DNA of 64,000 nt from a bacterium (GTDB taxonomy: Bacteria > Auribacterota > UBA3054), in contig JAFYXV010000007.1 in the NCBI GenBank assembly GCA_017557885.1, positions 360,645 through 424,644 on the forward strand, in the 5' to 3' direction. Below are positions 30,984 to 39,197 of the stretch, piece by piece. Under the pieces are notes generated by a model. It searched no databases, was not told the origin of the DNA, and was given only the letters and a program-made list of their open reading frames with translations. Each line of letters begins with the position of its first letter. The stretch's first letter is position 1. The translations under genes and the position numbers were made by a program.

Positions 30984-33770
30984 ATGGCTACCACCAAAAA
31001 AGCTGCTTCCGCTAAGAAGTGCCCGAAGTACGTCTATACTTTCGGCGCCGGCAAGGCGGAAGGTAACAAAGACATGAAGAACCTCCTCGGCGGCAAAGGC
31101 GCGAACCTTGCTGAAATGTGCTCCATCGGCCTGCCCGTTCCCGGCGGTTTCACTGTCACCACTGAATGCTGCACCGCTTATTTTGAAAACAAGGGCAAGT
31201 ACCCCTCCTGCCTGGCCGCTCAGGTCAAAGACGCCGTTGCCAAGATGGAAAAAGTCATGGGCAAGAAGTTCGGCGACAAGAAGAATCCTCTTCTCGTTTC
31301 CTGCCGTTCCGGCGCCCGCCAGTCCATGCCCGGCATGATGGAGACCGTCCTTAACGTCGGTCTCTGCACCGAGACGATCCCCGGCCTCATCGCCAAGACC
31401 AACGAGCGTTTCGTTTACGACGCCTACCGCCGCCTGATCACCATGTACGCTGACGTCGTCATGGAAAAGGCCGAGGGCATCGAGCCCGCCGACGGCGAAG
31501 GCATCCGCCGCCAGCTGGAAGGCATCATGGACGCCCTGAAAGCCAAGAAAGGCTACAAGAGCGACACGGATCTGACCTCTGAAGATCTGCAGTACCTCTG
31601 CAAAGAATATAAAGCCAAGATCAAAAAAGTCCTGGGCAAAGAGTTCCCCGACACCGCGGAAGCTCAGCTCTGGGGCGGCATCGGCGCCGTCTTCAAATCC
31701 TGGAACGGCAAACGCGCCATCGCTTACCGCCGCATTGAAGGCATCCCCGACGATTGGGGCACCGCCGTCAACGTGCAGGCCATGGTCTTCGGCAACATGG
31801 GCGAAACTTCCGCCACCGGCGTCGCTTTCTCCCGCAATCCGGCCACCGGCGAACACAAGTTCTACGGTGAATGGCTCATAAACGCCCAGGGCGAAGACGT
31901 GGTCGCGGGCATCCGCACCCCGAACCCCCTGAACAAGGCCACCAAGAACGAACAGAACAAGCACATGAAGTCCCTCGAGGAAGCCATGCCGGCCGTTTAC
32001 AAACAGCTCGACGGCATCCAGAAGAAGCTCGAGAAGCACTATCATGATATGCAGGACATCGAATTCACCATCGAAGACAAGCAGCTCTGGATGCTCCAGT
32101 GCCGCGTCGGCAAACGCACCGGTATGGCCGCTCTCAACATGGCCATCGATATGGTTAAAGAAAAACTGATCGACGAGAAAGAAGCCGTCATGCGTTTGAA
32201 ACCCTCCCAGCTCGATGAACTTCTGCACCCCATTCTGAATCCTGCCGAAGAAAAGAAGGCGACCGTCATCGCCAAAGGCCTGCCCGCCGGTCCCGGCGGC
32301 GCCGTCGGCAAGATCTACTTCACGGCTGAAGCCGCTTGCGAAGCCGTCAAGAAGAACCCCAAGCAGCCCGTCATCCTCGTCCGTGAAGAGACGAACCCCG
32401 AGGACGTCGAAGGCATGCGCGTGGCCGCCGGTATCCTTACCGGCCGCGGCGGCATGACATCCCACGCCGCTCTGGTGGCCCGCGGCTGGGGCAAGTGCTG
32501 CATCGTCGGCTGCTCCGACATTGATGTCAACACCTCCGCCAAGACCATGAAAGTCGCCGGCAAGACCTTCAAGGAAGGCGACGTCATCAGCTTGAACGGC
32601 TCCAAGGGCTATGTTTACGGCACTGAAGTCAAGACCATGGACGCTTCCGAGAATCCTTCTCTCCAGAAGTTCATGAAGCTGGTTGACAAGAACCGCAAGA
32701 TGAAGATCAGGACCAACGCCGACAACCCCGCCGACGCTCTCCAGGCCCTGAAGTTCGGCGCCGAAGGCATCGGCCTTTTCAGAACCGAGCACATGTTCTA
32801 CGGCAAGAACTCCGAGAAACCCTTATTCCTGCTCCGCCAGATGATCCTGGCCAAGGGCGTCAAGGAAAGAGAAGCGATCCTTGCCAAGCTGGGCGTTTAC
32901 GTCAAAGCCAGTGTCAAGGACACCCTGAAAGTCATGAACGGCAAACCGGTCGTCTTCCGTCTGCTGGATCCGCCTCTGCATGAATTCGTCCCGCAGGACG
33001 AGGCCAAGCAGAAAGAGCTGGCCAAGGCCCTGAAGATCGACGTCAAGGAAGTCCGCGAGCGCGGCGAAGGCCTCCACGAGGTCAACCCCATGATGGGTCA
33101 CCGCGGCGTCCGACTGGGCGTCACTTATCCGGAAGTAAGTAAGATGCAGTTCAAGGCCATCTTCGAAGCCACCGCTGAACTTCACAAGGAAGGCTTCAAT
33201 CCGAAACCCGAGATCATGGTCCCCGTGACCTGCTCCGTCAACGAACTGAAGTTCCAGAAGAAGCTTTGCGACGAGGTCTTCGAGGAAGTCAAGAAGGCCA
33301 CCGGCGACAAGAAGCTCTCCTATATGTTCGGCACGATGATCGAAATTCCGAGAGCCGCTCTGCTGGCCGACGAAATGGCTGAAGTGGCCGAATTCTTCTC
33401 TTTCGGCACCAACGACATGACCCAGATGGGCTTCGGCTTCTCCAGAGACGACATCGGCGCCTTCATGGGCGACTATCTGGATAAGAAGATCCTGCCCGCC
33501 GACCCGTTCCAGACCCTGGACCAGGACGGCATCGGCCAGCTCGTTCAGATCGGCACCATGTTGGGCCGCGACACGCGCCCCAATTTGGAAGTCGGTATCT
33601 GCGGCGAGCACGGCGGCGACGCCGAAAGCGTGAAGTTCTGCTACTTCAACGGTCTCGACTACGTCAGCTGCAGCCCCTTCCGCGTTCCTATCGCCCGCTT
33701 GGCCGCCGCTCAGGCCGCCATCGAGGAAGAAAGGGCCGCCAAGAAGTGCAAATGCGGCAAATGCAAATAA
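30984..33770 (+). CDS. ppdK: Pyruvate phosphate dikinase
   Basis: Interconverts pyruvate, ATP and Pi with PEP, AMP and PPi in central metabolism. The 928-residue protein has the N-terminal ATP-binding domain (NLLGGKGANLAEM, VSCRSGARQSMPGMM), the swivelling phosphohistidine domain with GRGGMTSHAALVARGWG, and the C-terminal PEP/pyruvate barrel with LFRTEHMF, GHRGVRLGVTYPE, SFGTNDMTQMGFGFSRDD and GICGEHGGD. It is slightly longer than usual because of a short Ala/Lys N-terminus and a Cys/Lys-rich tail (KKCKCGKCK). Codon use looks strongly biased, consistent with high expression. AAAGGA precedes the ATG. Confidence 0.97.
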   Translation: MATTKKAASAKKCPKYVYTFGAGKAEGNKDMKNLLGGKGANLAEMCSIGLPVPGGFTVTTECCTAYFENKGKYPSCLAAQVKDAVAKMEKVMGKKFGDKKNPLLVSCRSGARQSMPGMMETVLNVGLCTETIPGLIAKTNERFVYDAYRRLITMYADVVMEKAEGIEPADGEGIRRQLEGIMDALKAKKGYKSDTDLTSEDLQYLCKEYKAKIKKVLGKEFPDTAEAQLWGGIGAVFKSWNGKRAIAYRRIEGIPDDWGTAVNVQAMVFGNMGETSATGVAFSRNPATGEHKFYGEWLINAQGEDVVAGIRTPNPLNKATKNEQNKHMKSLEEAMPAVYKQLDGIQKKLEKHYHDMQDIEFTIEDKQLWMLQCRVGKRTGMAALNMAIDMVKEKLIDEKEAVMRLKPSQLDELLHPILNPAEEKKATVIAKGLPAGPGGAVGKIYFTAEAACEAVKKNPKQPVILVREETNPEDVEGMRVAAGILTGRGGMTSHAALVARGWGKCCIVGCSDIDVNTSAKTMKVAGKTFKEGDVISLNGSKGYVYGTEVKTMDASENPSLQKFMKLVDKNRKMKIRTNADNPADALQALKFGAEGIGLFRTEHMFYGKNSEKPLFLLRQMILAKGVKEREAILAKLGVYVKASVKDTLKVMNGKPVVFRLLDPPLHEFVPQDEAKQKELAKALKIDVKEVRERGEGLHEVNPMMGHRGVRLGVTYPEVSKMQFKAIFEATAELHKEGFNPKPEIMVPVTCSVNELKFQKKLCDEVFEEVKKATGDKKLSYMFGTMIEIPRAALLADEMAEVAEFFSFGTNDMTQMGFGFSRDDIGAFMGDYLDKKILPADPFQTLDQDGIGQLVQIGTMLGRDTRPNLEVGICGEHGGDAESVKFCYFNGLDYVSCSPFRVPIARLAAAQAAIEEERAAKKCKCGKCK

Positions 33771-33805
33771 TCGTTTGATCAAAAATGTTTGCTTGAATTC
33801 CATAA

Positions 33806-33838
33806 TTTAGGGATGCCCCGCGACGGGGCATCCCTAAA
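33806..33838 (+). terminator. Perfect 14-bp inverted repeat after ppdK
   Basis: TTTAGGGATGCCCC pairs fully with GGGGCATCCCTAAA over loop GCGAC. No T-run follows on the + strand, so it may be an atypical terminator or an mRNA 3'-end stabiliser. Confidence 0.6.
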
Positions 33839-33857
33839 AACCCCCAAGAGGTGAAAA

Positions 33858-34064
33858 ATGAAAGCCCTGAATCTTTTGCTTCTCGCAGCCGCCGCGGCTT
33901 TGGTCTTCGGCTGCACGACCGTCAAGGAAGAGCAGGAATCCGCTCCGGAACCCGCTCAGATCGAAGAAACGGCGGAAGCCGCCGCTCAGAACGAGCAGCC
34001 GGCGGTTCCTTCTGTCCGTCACGAGAACGGCACTCTTGTCATCGACATGGTGGAAGTCCAGTAA
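33858..34064 (+). CDS. Small lipoprotein
   Basis: A 68-residue protein with a lipoprotein signal (MKALNLLLLAAAAALVFGC, Cys19) and a short acidic Ala/Glu-rich tail (EEQESAPEPAQIEETAEAAAQ) ending in HENGTLVIDMVEVQ. An AGAGGTG ribosome binding site precedes the ATG. No domain is recognised. Ends at a strong terminator. Probably an envelope lipoprotein of unknown role. Confidence 0.75.
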   Translation: MKALNLLLLAAAAALVFGCTTVKEEQESAPEPAQIEETAEAAAQNEQPAVPSVRHENGTLVIDMVEVQ

Positions 34065-34087
34065 AGACTCAAAAGTTTTTGCAAAGG

Positions 34088-34117
34088 AAAAAGCAGGCTC
34101 ATACGAGCCTGCTTTTT
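34088..34117 (+). terminator. Terminator, probably bidirectional
   Basis: A 13-bp stem AAAAAGCAGGCTC / GAGCCTGCTTTTT with loop ATAC lies between convergent genes. Confidence 0.9.
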
Positions 34118-34157
34118 AATTTGATCGTTTTAGAAGTTTTGCAGAATCTGCCGCGCA

Positions 34158-35330
34158 TCACTTATTCCATGAGCCTGACAGCATTTTTTCGATGCTCCTG
34201 AGTTTCGGGAAACTTTTGCCTTCCTCTATTTCCCAAATATTGTCGAAATCCCAATCGCGGTAATTCTGCTTTGTCATAAGCCTGCTGTTGGAGGTTCCCG
34301 AGTGATACTTCGGGTCGTCCCTAAGGTTGTCCTTGCTGTAAAAAGAATTTATGATATTTTTGGAATCTCCGAAAATGTGCATCATATCCCAGTTTTTGTA
34401 ACCGTTCATTTTTGTCAGGATCAGGCATCTGTCCAGATAAGCTGTTCCGCTTGACACGCAGTAAATATCCGTCGGCCCGATCTTCCTGGGATCGCCGACT
34501 CTCCTGAGGACGCCGTTGCCGCCCGCAGCCATTCCGTTGCTTTGGACGGGAGCGTAGTTGTCTTTGAATTCTCCCAGGCAGCGGCAATTCTTGAAAAACA
34601 CGTTGTCGGCTTTCATTATGAAACCGGCGGCCTGACAGTAGCGGTTTTTGAATTCAATGTCAGTCTCGCAGTTTAAAAAGACGGAGTTCTTGCCCAAACT
34701 GGCATAGCCGGAGGCGACGCCTTCGCTTTCCAACCTTCCCGACAAATACACGTTCTCTATTCTGCATTCGCTTACGGAAGCGGCAAGACCGGCGGCGGAA
34801 CTCTTTCCGTCGAAGGAAAAATTAACGAGGGCCAGATTTTTAACCGTCGTCGGCTTTTCAAGGCGGACCATGGCGTCGGACAATTCCTGATTGAATCTGT
34901 TGGTCACGAGAACATAGCTTATGAGATCAGCGGAGCCTATTTTGGAGAAAAGCGTGGCGCAGAGATCTTTCCTGTCTATGTAAAGGTTTGAGATCGTGTG
35001 CCCGCCGCCGTCGAAATGGCCTATGAAGGCGTGTGCTTGATAAACGTTCGCGTTATTAATGTTATTTCGCGTTTGCGTCCATCCGATGGGAAGAAAGCCT
35101 TTGCCGTTGTCCCAGGATCTTGTCTCGGAGGCGTCTATGTCGGCGGTCATGAGAAAATGCTTTCCGCGGTTTTGGACCAGGTTTTCGCTCAGCCAGACCA
35201 GATGCTCGATCTTGCTGATGAGAAAAGGCTTTTCAGGGGTGCCAATACCCTCCGGAGTTTCCGGACGGTTGTCGGCGCAGACCGCGAGGGAAAAGAGAAA
35301 AATGATTTGAAATAGTAAAAGTTTTCGCAT
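34158..35330 (-). CDS. Secreted GLUG-like repeat protein
   Basis: A 390-residue secreted protein with signal peptide MRKLLLFQIIFLFSLAVCA. The start GIGTPEKPFLISKIEHLVWLSE and HFLMTADIDAS, then GHFDGGGHTISNLYIDR, match the opening of GLUG-repeat surface proteins. Later strands (TVKNLALVNFSFDGK, CRIENVYLSGRLES) fit a right-handed beta-helix. The last part, DWDFDNIWEIEEGKSFPKLRS, is the usual closing motif. Such proteins are typical of the cell surface in gut bacteria. No PEP-CTERM or other sorting tail is visible. Confidence 0.75.
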   Translation of the reverse strand: MRKLLLFQIIFLFSLAVCADNRPETPEGIGTPEKPFLISKIEHLVWLSENLVQNRGKHFLMTADIDASETRSWDNGKGFLPIGWTQTRNNINNANVYQAHAFIGHFDGGGHTISNLYIDRKDLCATLFSKIGSADLISYVLVTNRFNQELSDAMVRLEKPTTVKNLALVNFSFDGKSSAAGLAASVSECRIENVYLSGRLESEGVASGYASLGKNSVFLNCETDIEFKNRYCQAAGFIMKADNVFFKNCRCLGEFKDNYAPVQSNGMAAGGNGVLRRVGDPRKIGPTDIYCVSSGTAYLDRCLILTKMNGYKNWDMMHIFGDSKNIINSFYSKDNLRDDPKYHSGTSNSRLMTKQNYRDWDFDNIWEIEEGKSFPKLRSIEKMLSGSWNK

Positions 35331-35411
35331 AAGCCCTCCGAAAGGGTTGATGTTTATGGCTTTTCTATTTTAGCAGAAAGAACGTTTCCTGTCAGAAATT
35401 AAAAAAACAGC

Positions 35412-36494
35412 TTATTTCGTGCTGTCGGCGTAGATGCTTTGGAGAACGCCCAGGGAGATCATGGTGCAGAGAAGAGAGGAGCCGCCGTAGGAAAAGAGGG
35501 GAAGGGGAACGCCGATGACCGGCATCATGCCGGTGCACATGCCCACGTTCATGATGACGTGGGTGGCGATAAGGACGGCGATGCCCGTCGCAACCGTGAC
35601 GCCGAAAAGGTCACGGGCGCCGCGGGCGATCCTGAGGGCCGCCAGGATCAGGAAAAAGTAAAGGCATAGTAAAAGTACGGAGCCGATGAAGCCCCACTCC
35701 TCGCCGAAGACTGAGAAGATGAAATCCGTATGACGCTCGGGAAGGAAATTTAGCTTGCTCATGCGGGATTCCCCGTAGCCTCTGCCGAAGAGCATTCCGC
35801 TGCCGAGGGTCAATTTCGACATCAGGGCGTGATAGCCGTAGCCCCAGGGGTCCCTTTCCGGATGCCAGGTCAATAAGAAGCGCTGCTTCTGATAATTTTT
35901 CAGAAGGAACATCCAGACGGGCGGGAAAGCCGCCACTACGCCGAGAAAGGTAGTCAGTAGGAGGGAAAGTTTCGTGCCCGTCACAAGGAACATGGCGATC
36001 ACCACCGGGAAAAAAGTCAGCATGGTCCCCAGGTCGGGCTGGAGAAGAATGAGAGCCATGGGGATCGCCAGGATGCCGAAGGACATCAGGTAATATTTCC
36101 AACTGTAACGGTGCTCCTCAAAATCGGAGAAATATCTTCCGAAAAGAAAAATGACGGCGATCTTGGTGAATTCCGAGGGCTGGATGCCGAAGGAGCCGAA
36201 GCCCAGCCAGGCTTTGGCGCCGTTGCGTTCCTGTCCGATTATCAAGACCGCCAGAAGCGTAAGCAGGGAGAAGCCGTAGATGATGGTGGCGTAATGGTGG
36301 AAGAAAAGGTAGGGAACAAGAGAGATGCCGATGGCAAAGACCACGCCCAGGGCGAGCCACATAAGCTGGCGGGAAACATAATCGGAATGGTAGCCGGAAG
36401 AGGCGCTGTAGATAGCCAGAACGCCCGCAATGCCCAGCAGAATGGCCGGGATCCAAAGAAAATAGCAGACGTGGTAATGGCGAAGATCCGTCAT
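35412..36494 (-). CDS. rodA: Rod shape-determining peptidoglycan glycosyltransferase RodA
   Basis: A SEDS-family polymerase that builds lateral-wall peptidoglycan. The 360-residue membrane protein has about ten helices and family motifs IYSASSGYHSDYVSRQLMWL, RNGAKAWLGFGSFGIQPSEFTKIAVI, LQPDLGTMLTF, ERHTDFIFSVFGEEWGFIG and GMMPVIGVPLPLFSYGGSS. It starts 7 bases after the ribE stop on the reverse strand. RodA rather than FtsW is favoured by length and the absence of division genes nearby. Confidence 0.93.
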   Translation of the reverse strand: MTDLRHYHVCYFLWIPAILLGIAGVLAIYSASSGYHSDYVSRQLMWLALGVVFAIGISLVPYLFFHHYATIIYGFSLLTLLAVLIIGQERNGAKAWLGFGSFGIQPSEFTKIAVIFLFGRYFSDFEEHRYSWKYYLMSFGILAIPMALILLQPDLGTMLTFFPVVIAMFLVTGTKLSLLLTTFLGVVAAFPPVWMFLLKNYQKQRFLLTWHPERDPWGYGYHALMSKLTLGSGMLFGRGYGESRMSKLNFLPERHTDFIFSVFGEEWGFIGSVLLLCLYFFLILAALRIARGARDLFGVTVATGIAVLIATHVIMNVGMCTGMMPVIGVPLPLFSYGGSSLLCTMISLGVLQSIYADSTK

Positions 36495-36501
36495 GCCTTC
36501 C

Positions 36502-37086
36502 TCACTTCTTTAAAGCGGCCCGGACGTATTTGCCTAAAATGTCGGTCTCGATGTTGAGGGGAGAGCCGACGCGGATATCTTTAAGTGTCGTATTGTTTAA
36601 GGTGGCCGGGATAATGTGCAGCGATATCTCAGGAACGACGCTCGCTATCGTCAGGCTGATGCCGTTGACCGCTATGAAGCCCTTTTCAACGCAGTAGGGG
36701 CTCAATTCAGGGGGGATCTGGAAGCGAAGCACCATGTCATCACCCTCGTAGTGAAAAGAGCGCACAGGGACGCAGCAGTCGATATGGCCCTGCACGAAAT
36801 GTCCGCCCATCCTTGTCGCAGGAGTTACGGCTCTTTCAAGGTTGACCTTGCTTCCGTAACGGTAGGAGGAGGCGAAGGTGCGCTTTATGGTCTCCTCCTG
36901 AAGCTGGACGGTGAAGGAAGCGTCGCTTCTTTCAGTGACGGTGGTGCAGACGCCGTCTATGGCCACGCTGTCGCCCAAATTCAGAGTGGGGGCAATTTGA
37001 GGCGCGCTTACGGTGAGCTCAAGGACGCGGCCCGCTCTTTTCAGTTCAGTGACCTGCCCTATAGTCTCTACGATTCCTGTGAACAT
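36502..37086 (-). CDS. ribE: Riboflavin synthase alpha chain
   Basis: Makes riboflavin from two 6,7-dimethyl-8-ribityllumazine molecules. The 194-residue protein starts MFTGIVETIGQV, the near-universal beginning, so ATG at 37086 is preferred to 37101. Two lumazine-binding beta barrels are seen: LNLGDSVAIDGVCTTV and the second GHFVQGHIDCCVPVR and FIAVNGISLTI. It overlaps the accD end by 19 bases. No other riboflavin genes are nearby. Confidence 0.94.
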   Translation of the reverse strand: MFTGIVETIGQVTELKRAGRVLELTVSAPQIAPTLNLGDSVAIDGVCTTVTERSDASFTVQLQEETIKRTFASSYRYGSKVNLERAVTPATRMGGHFVQGHIDCCVPVRSFHYEGDDMVLRFQIPPELSPYCVEKGFIAVNGISLTIASVVPEISLHIIPATLNNTTLKDIRVGSPLNIETDILGKYVRAALKK

Positions 37087-37904
37087 AAGTAGCTCAGGCA
37101 CTTGGAAAGCGTTTCTTTCAGTTCCGGACGGGGAGAGATGATGTCTATCTGGCCGTGCTGCAAAAGGAACTCGGCGGTCTGGAACCCCTCCGGCAGGTCC
37201 TGGTGAGTCGTCTGCTTGATGACTCTGGCGCCGGCGAATCCGATCATGGCTTTCGGTTCGGCTATGATAAGGTCGCCTAAGGTGGCGAAACTGGCGGTGG
37301 TGCCGCCGTAGGTGGGGTTGGTCAGTATGACGACATAGGGGACGCCGGCGTTTTTCAGCTTACCGACCGCGGCGGCGGTCTTGGCCATCTGCATGAGCCC
37401 GACTATTCCTTCGTGCATTCTTACGCCGCCGGAGGCGGTGACCACCACCAGCGGGATCTTTTTCTCCAAAGCCAGCTCCGCCGCCCTGGTTATTTTTTCG
37501 CCCACGGCGGAGCCTATGGAGCCGCCCATGAAATCGAAGTTCATGACGGCCAGGACGATCTCGCGGCCGTCGATCCTGCCGACGCCGTATATGACGGCTT
37601 CGTTTTCGCCGGTCTTCGTCCTGGCGGCCTCCTGCTTTTCAGGGTAGGGAGTGCCGTCGTTGAATTCCAGGGGATCGGCGGAGACGAGATTCTCGTCTAT
37701 CTCGACGAAGGAATCCTCGTCGGTGAGCATGCCGATGCGGTCGCGCACGGGAAGCTTGTAATGATGGCCGCATTTGGGGCAGACCTGAAGGGCTTCGCTA
37801 AGTTTTTTGCAATAAATTATCTCCCCGCAACCTTCGCATTTCGTCCAGAGACCGTCAGGCATGCATCTGCGTTTTTTACGCAAGCGAGAAAAACTGTTTG
37901 TCAA
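37068..37904 (-). CDS. accD: Acetyl-CoA carboxylase carboxyltransferase beta subunit
   Basis: Transfers CO2 from biotin to acetyl-CoA, making malonyl-CoA. The 278-residue protein has the four-cysteine zinc finger (TKCEGCGE and VCPKCGHH), then MNFDFMGGSIGSAVGEKITRAAE, ASGGVRMHEGIVGLMQMAKTA, VILTNPTYGGTTASFA and IGFAGARVIKQT. The start is a TTG at 37904 with a GAGG site about seven bases upstream, only 20 bases after tRNA-Leu ends; an ATG at 37862 would still include the zinc finger but lacks such a site. Confidence 0.94.
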   Translation of the reverse strand: MTNSFSRLRKKRRCMPDGLWTKCEGCGEIIYCKKLSEALQVCPKCGHHYKLPVRDRIGMLTDEDSFVEIDENLVSADPLEFNDGTPYPEKQEAARTKTGENEAVIYGVGRIDGREIVLAVMNFDFMGGSIGSAVGEKITRAAELALEKKIPLVVVTASGGVRMHEGIVGLMQMAKTAAAVGKLKNAGVPYVVILTNPTYGGTTASFATLGDLIIAEPKAMIGFAGARVIKQTTHQDLPEGFQTAEFLLQHGQIDIISPRPELKETLSKCLSYLCSQES

Positions 37905-37924
37905 TTGCTACCTCGGGAGAAGAG

Positions 37925-38008
37925 TGCCGAGGGCCGGACTCGAACCGGCACGTGCAAAAGCACAAGGGATTTTAAATCCCTGGCGTCTACCAATTCCGCC
38001 ACTTCGGC
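37925..38008 (-). tRNA. tRNA-Leu (anticodon TAA)
   Basis: On the reverse strand: GCCGAAG acceptor, GCGGAATTGGTAGACGC D-arm typical of leucine, anticodon stem AGGGA/TCCCT with loop TTTAAAA, long variable arm and GCCGG TTCGAGT T-arm. CCA is not encoded. One mismatch (A-C) is present in the acceptor stem. Confidence 0.94.
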
Positions 38009-38024
38009 ATTTTAAGAAAAAAAT

Positions 38025-38100
38025 TGGAGGCGGCGATCGGAATCGAACCGATGAATGAAGGTTTTGCAAACCTTTGCCTTAGCCACTTGGCTACACCGCC
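38025..38100 (-). tRNA. tRNA-Cys (anticodon GCA)
   Basis: On the reverse strand: GGCGGTG / CGCCGCC acceptor, anticodon stem AAGGT/ACCTT with loop TTGCAAA, T-arm TCGG TTCGATT, discriminator T and encoded CCA. It is 16 bases upstream of tRNA-Leu and shares its promoter. Confidence 0.94.
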
Positions 38101-38123
38101 TTTTTTTAAGGAATTGTTCAGTT

Positions 38124-38152
38124 ATACTATCAAAAGGCCCTTGATAAGTCAA
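38124..38152 (-). promoter_or_regulatory. Promoter of the tRNA-Cys/tRNA-Leu unit, overlapping the upstream stop codon
   Basis: On the reverse strand TTGACT (38152-38147) and TAGTAT (38129-38124) are 17 bases apart. The -35 box overlaps the TGA stop (38149-38151) of the YbbR-like gene. Confidence 0.7.
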
Positions 38153-39186
38153 TCCGCCTTGGAGGAAACTTCCGGTTTGGAAGGGGCCGCCGGCTTGGGA
38201 GCCTTGGGGACTTTCGGCTTTTGCTGGATGCTCACTTCAATTTCCGAAGGGATGATCTTTTTCACGTTTCCCACCTTCGGCGGCAGGACTTTCACCGGCA
38301 GGGTATAGTCGGCGGGGGCCAGGTTGTTGACGTCCACATAGGGGCTGATGGATTTGGGATCGAAAGCCTCAGCGTCCTCCACCGGGACTTCCATGATAAG
38401 ATCCACGGTGGCGGGCTGAAAGGTGACTTCCTTGTCGCCCTGGGGCGTTCCGAAACGGGCGATGGCAATTTTCTCAAGACTGACGACCTTCGGCTCGTGG
38501 CTTATCTCAAGCTTTACCGTCACGTGCCTGGTGTGGGCGTTCAGCTTTTCCGGCACGACCACGGAGCAGAGAGTGTCCAGATCCTTGTTGACGCCTTCCA
38601 CGCTGAGTGTTTCCGTGGATAGGCTTTCCATTTTGCTAAGCAGTTCCTCCGGGCCTTTCACGGTTATAAAAGAAGGGGAGACGTTGGTCTGGGTTATGGC
38701 GTAGCCTTCCCCGGGCGTGCCCTTGATGTCCACCCGGATGGGCAGGCTGCGGTCTCCTATGGTGTCCACTACCGCCCTGAGACGCCTGGGATACACGTCC
38801 ATCACGGTGAATTTGTCCTTGTCCGCGGAGGGCCCCATGTATTGGGCCATGGAGGGCTTTAGTTCCAGGGAGGGGATGACGTTCTGCTCTTTCTCGGCGG
38901 TGAAATCCAGGTAAAGGGCGAAGTCGCCGGGACGAACTTTGGCGCGGTCTATTTTGGCGCAGCGCACTGTCAGTTTCACCTGGTTGATCTCCTCGGTGGT
39001 GTTTGTGAGGCAGGTGAAGGCCGTGAATTTTTCCGGGTCGCTGACGTTGCAGACCACTTCCGCGTCCATCTGGAACTCTTCGGATCCGCTGACCTTGTAG
39101 CGGGCCCACAGGAAAATAGAGAGGCCGATGGAGATCATGATGACCATGGTCAGGCGGGTGCCTTTAAATTGATTGAGCTTGTTCAT
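38149..39186 (-). CDS. YbbR-like (CdaR-type) membrane-anchored protein
   Basis: A 345-residue protein with one N-terminal membrane helix (LTMVIMISIGLSIFLWARYKV) and a long extracytoplasmic region built of YbbR-like repeats: DVYPRRLRAVVDTIGDRSLPIRVDI, VSPSFITVKGPEELL, ATVDLIMEV and the last KKIIPSEIEVSI. The tail is Lys/Pro/Ala-rich. In Firmicutes YbbR proteins regulate the diadenylate cyclase CdaA, but no cyclase gene lies here. It is encoded after the exosortase gene with an 11-base gap and may be cotranscribed with it. Confidence 0.8.
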   Translation of the reverse strand: MNKLNQFKGTRLTMVIMISIGLSIFLWARYKVSGSEEFQMDAEVVCNVSDPEKFTAFTCLTNTTEEINQVKLTVRCAKIDRAKVRPGDFALYLDFTAEKEQNVIPSLELKPSMAQYMGPSADKDKFTVMDVYPRRLRAVVDTIGDRSLPIRVDIKGTPGEGYAITQTNVSPSFITVKGPEELLSKMESLSTETLSVEGVNKDLDTLCSVVVPEKLNAHTRHVTVKLEISHEPKVVSLEKIAIARFGTPQGDKEVTFQPATVDLIMEVPVEDAEAFDPKSISPYVDVNNLAPADYTLPVKVLPPKVGNVKKIIPSEIEVSIQQKPKVPKAPKPAAPSKPEVSSKAD

Positions 39187-39197
39187 AGGCGAAAAAT

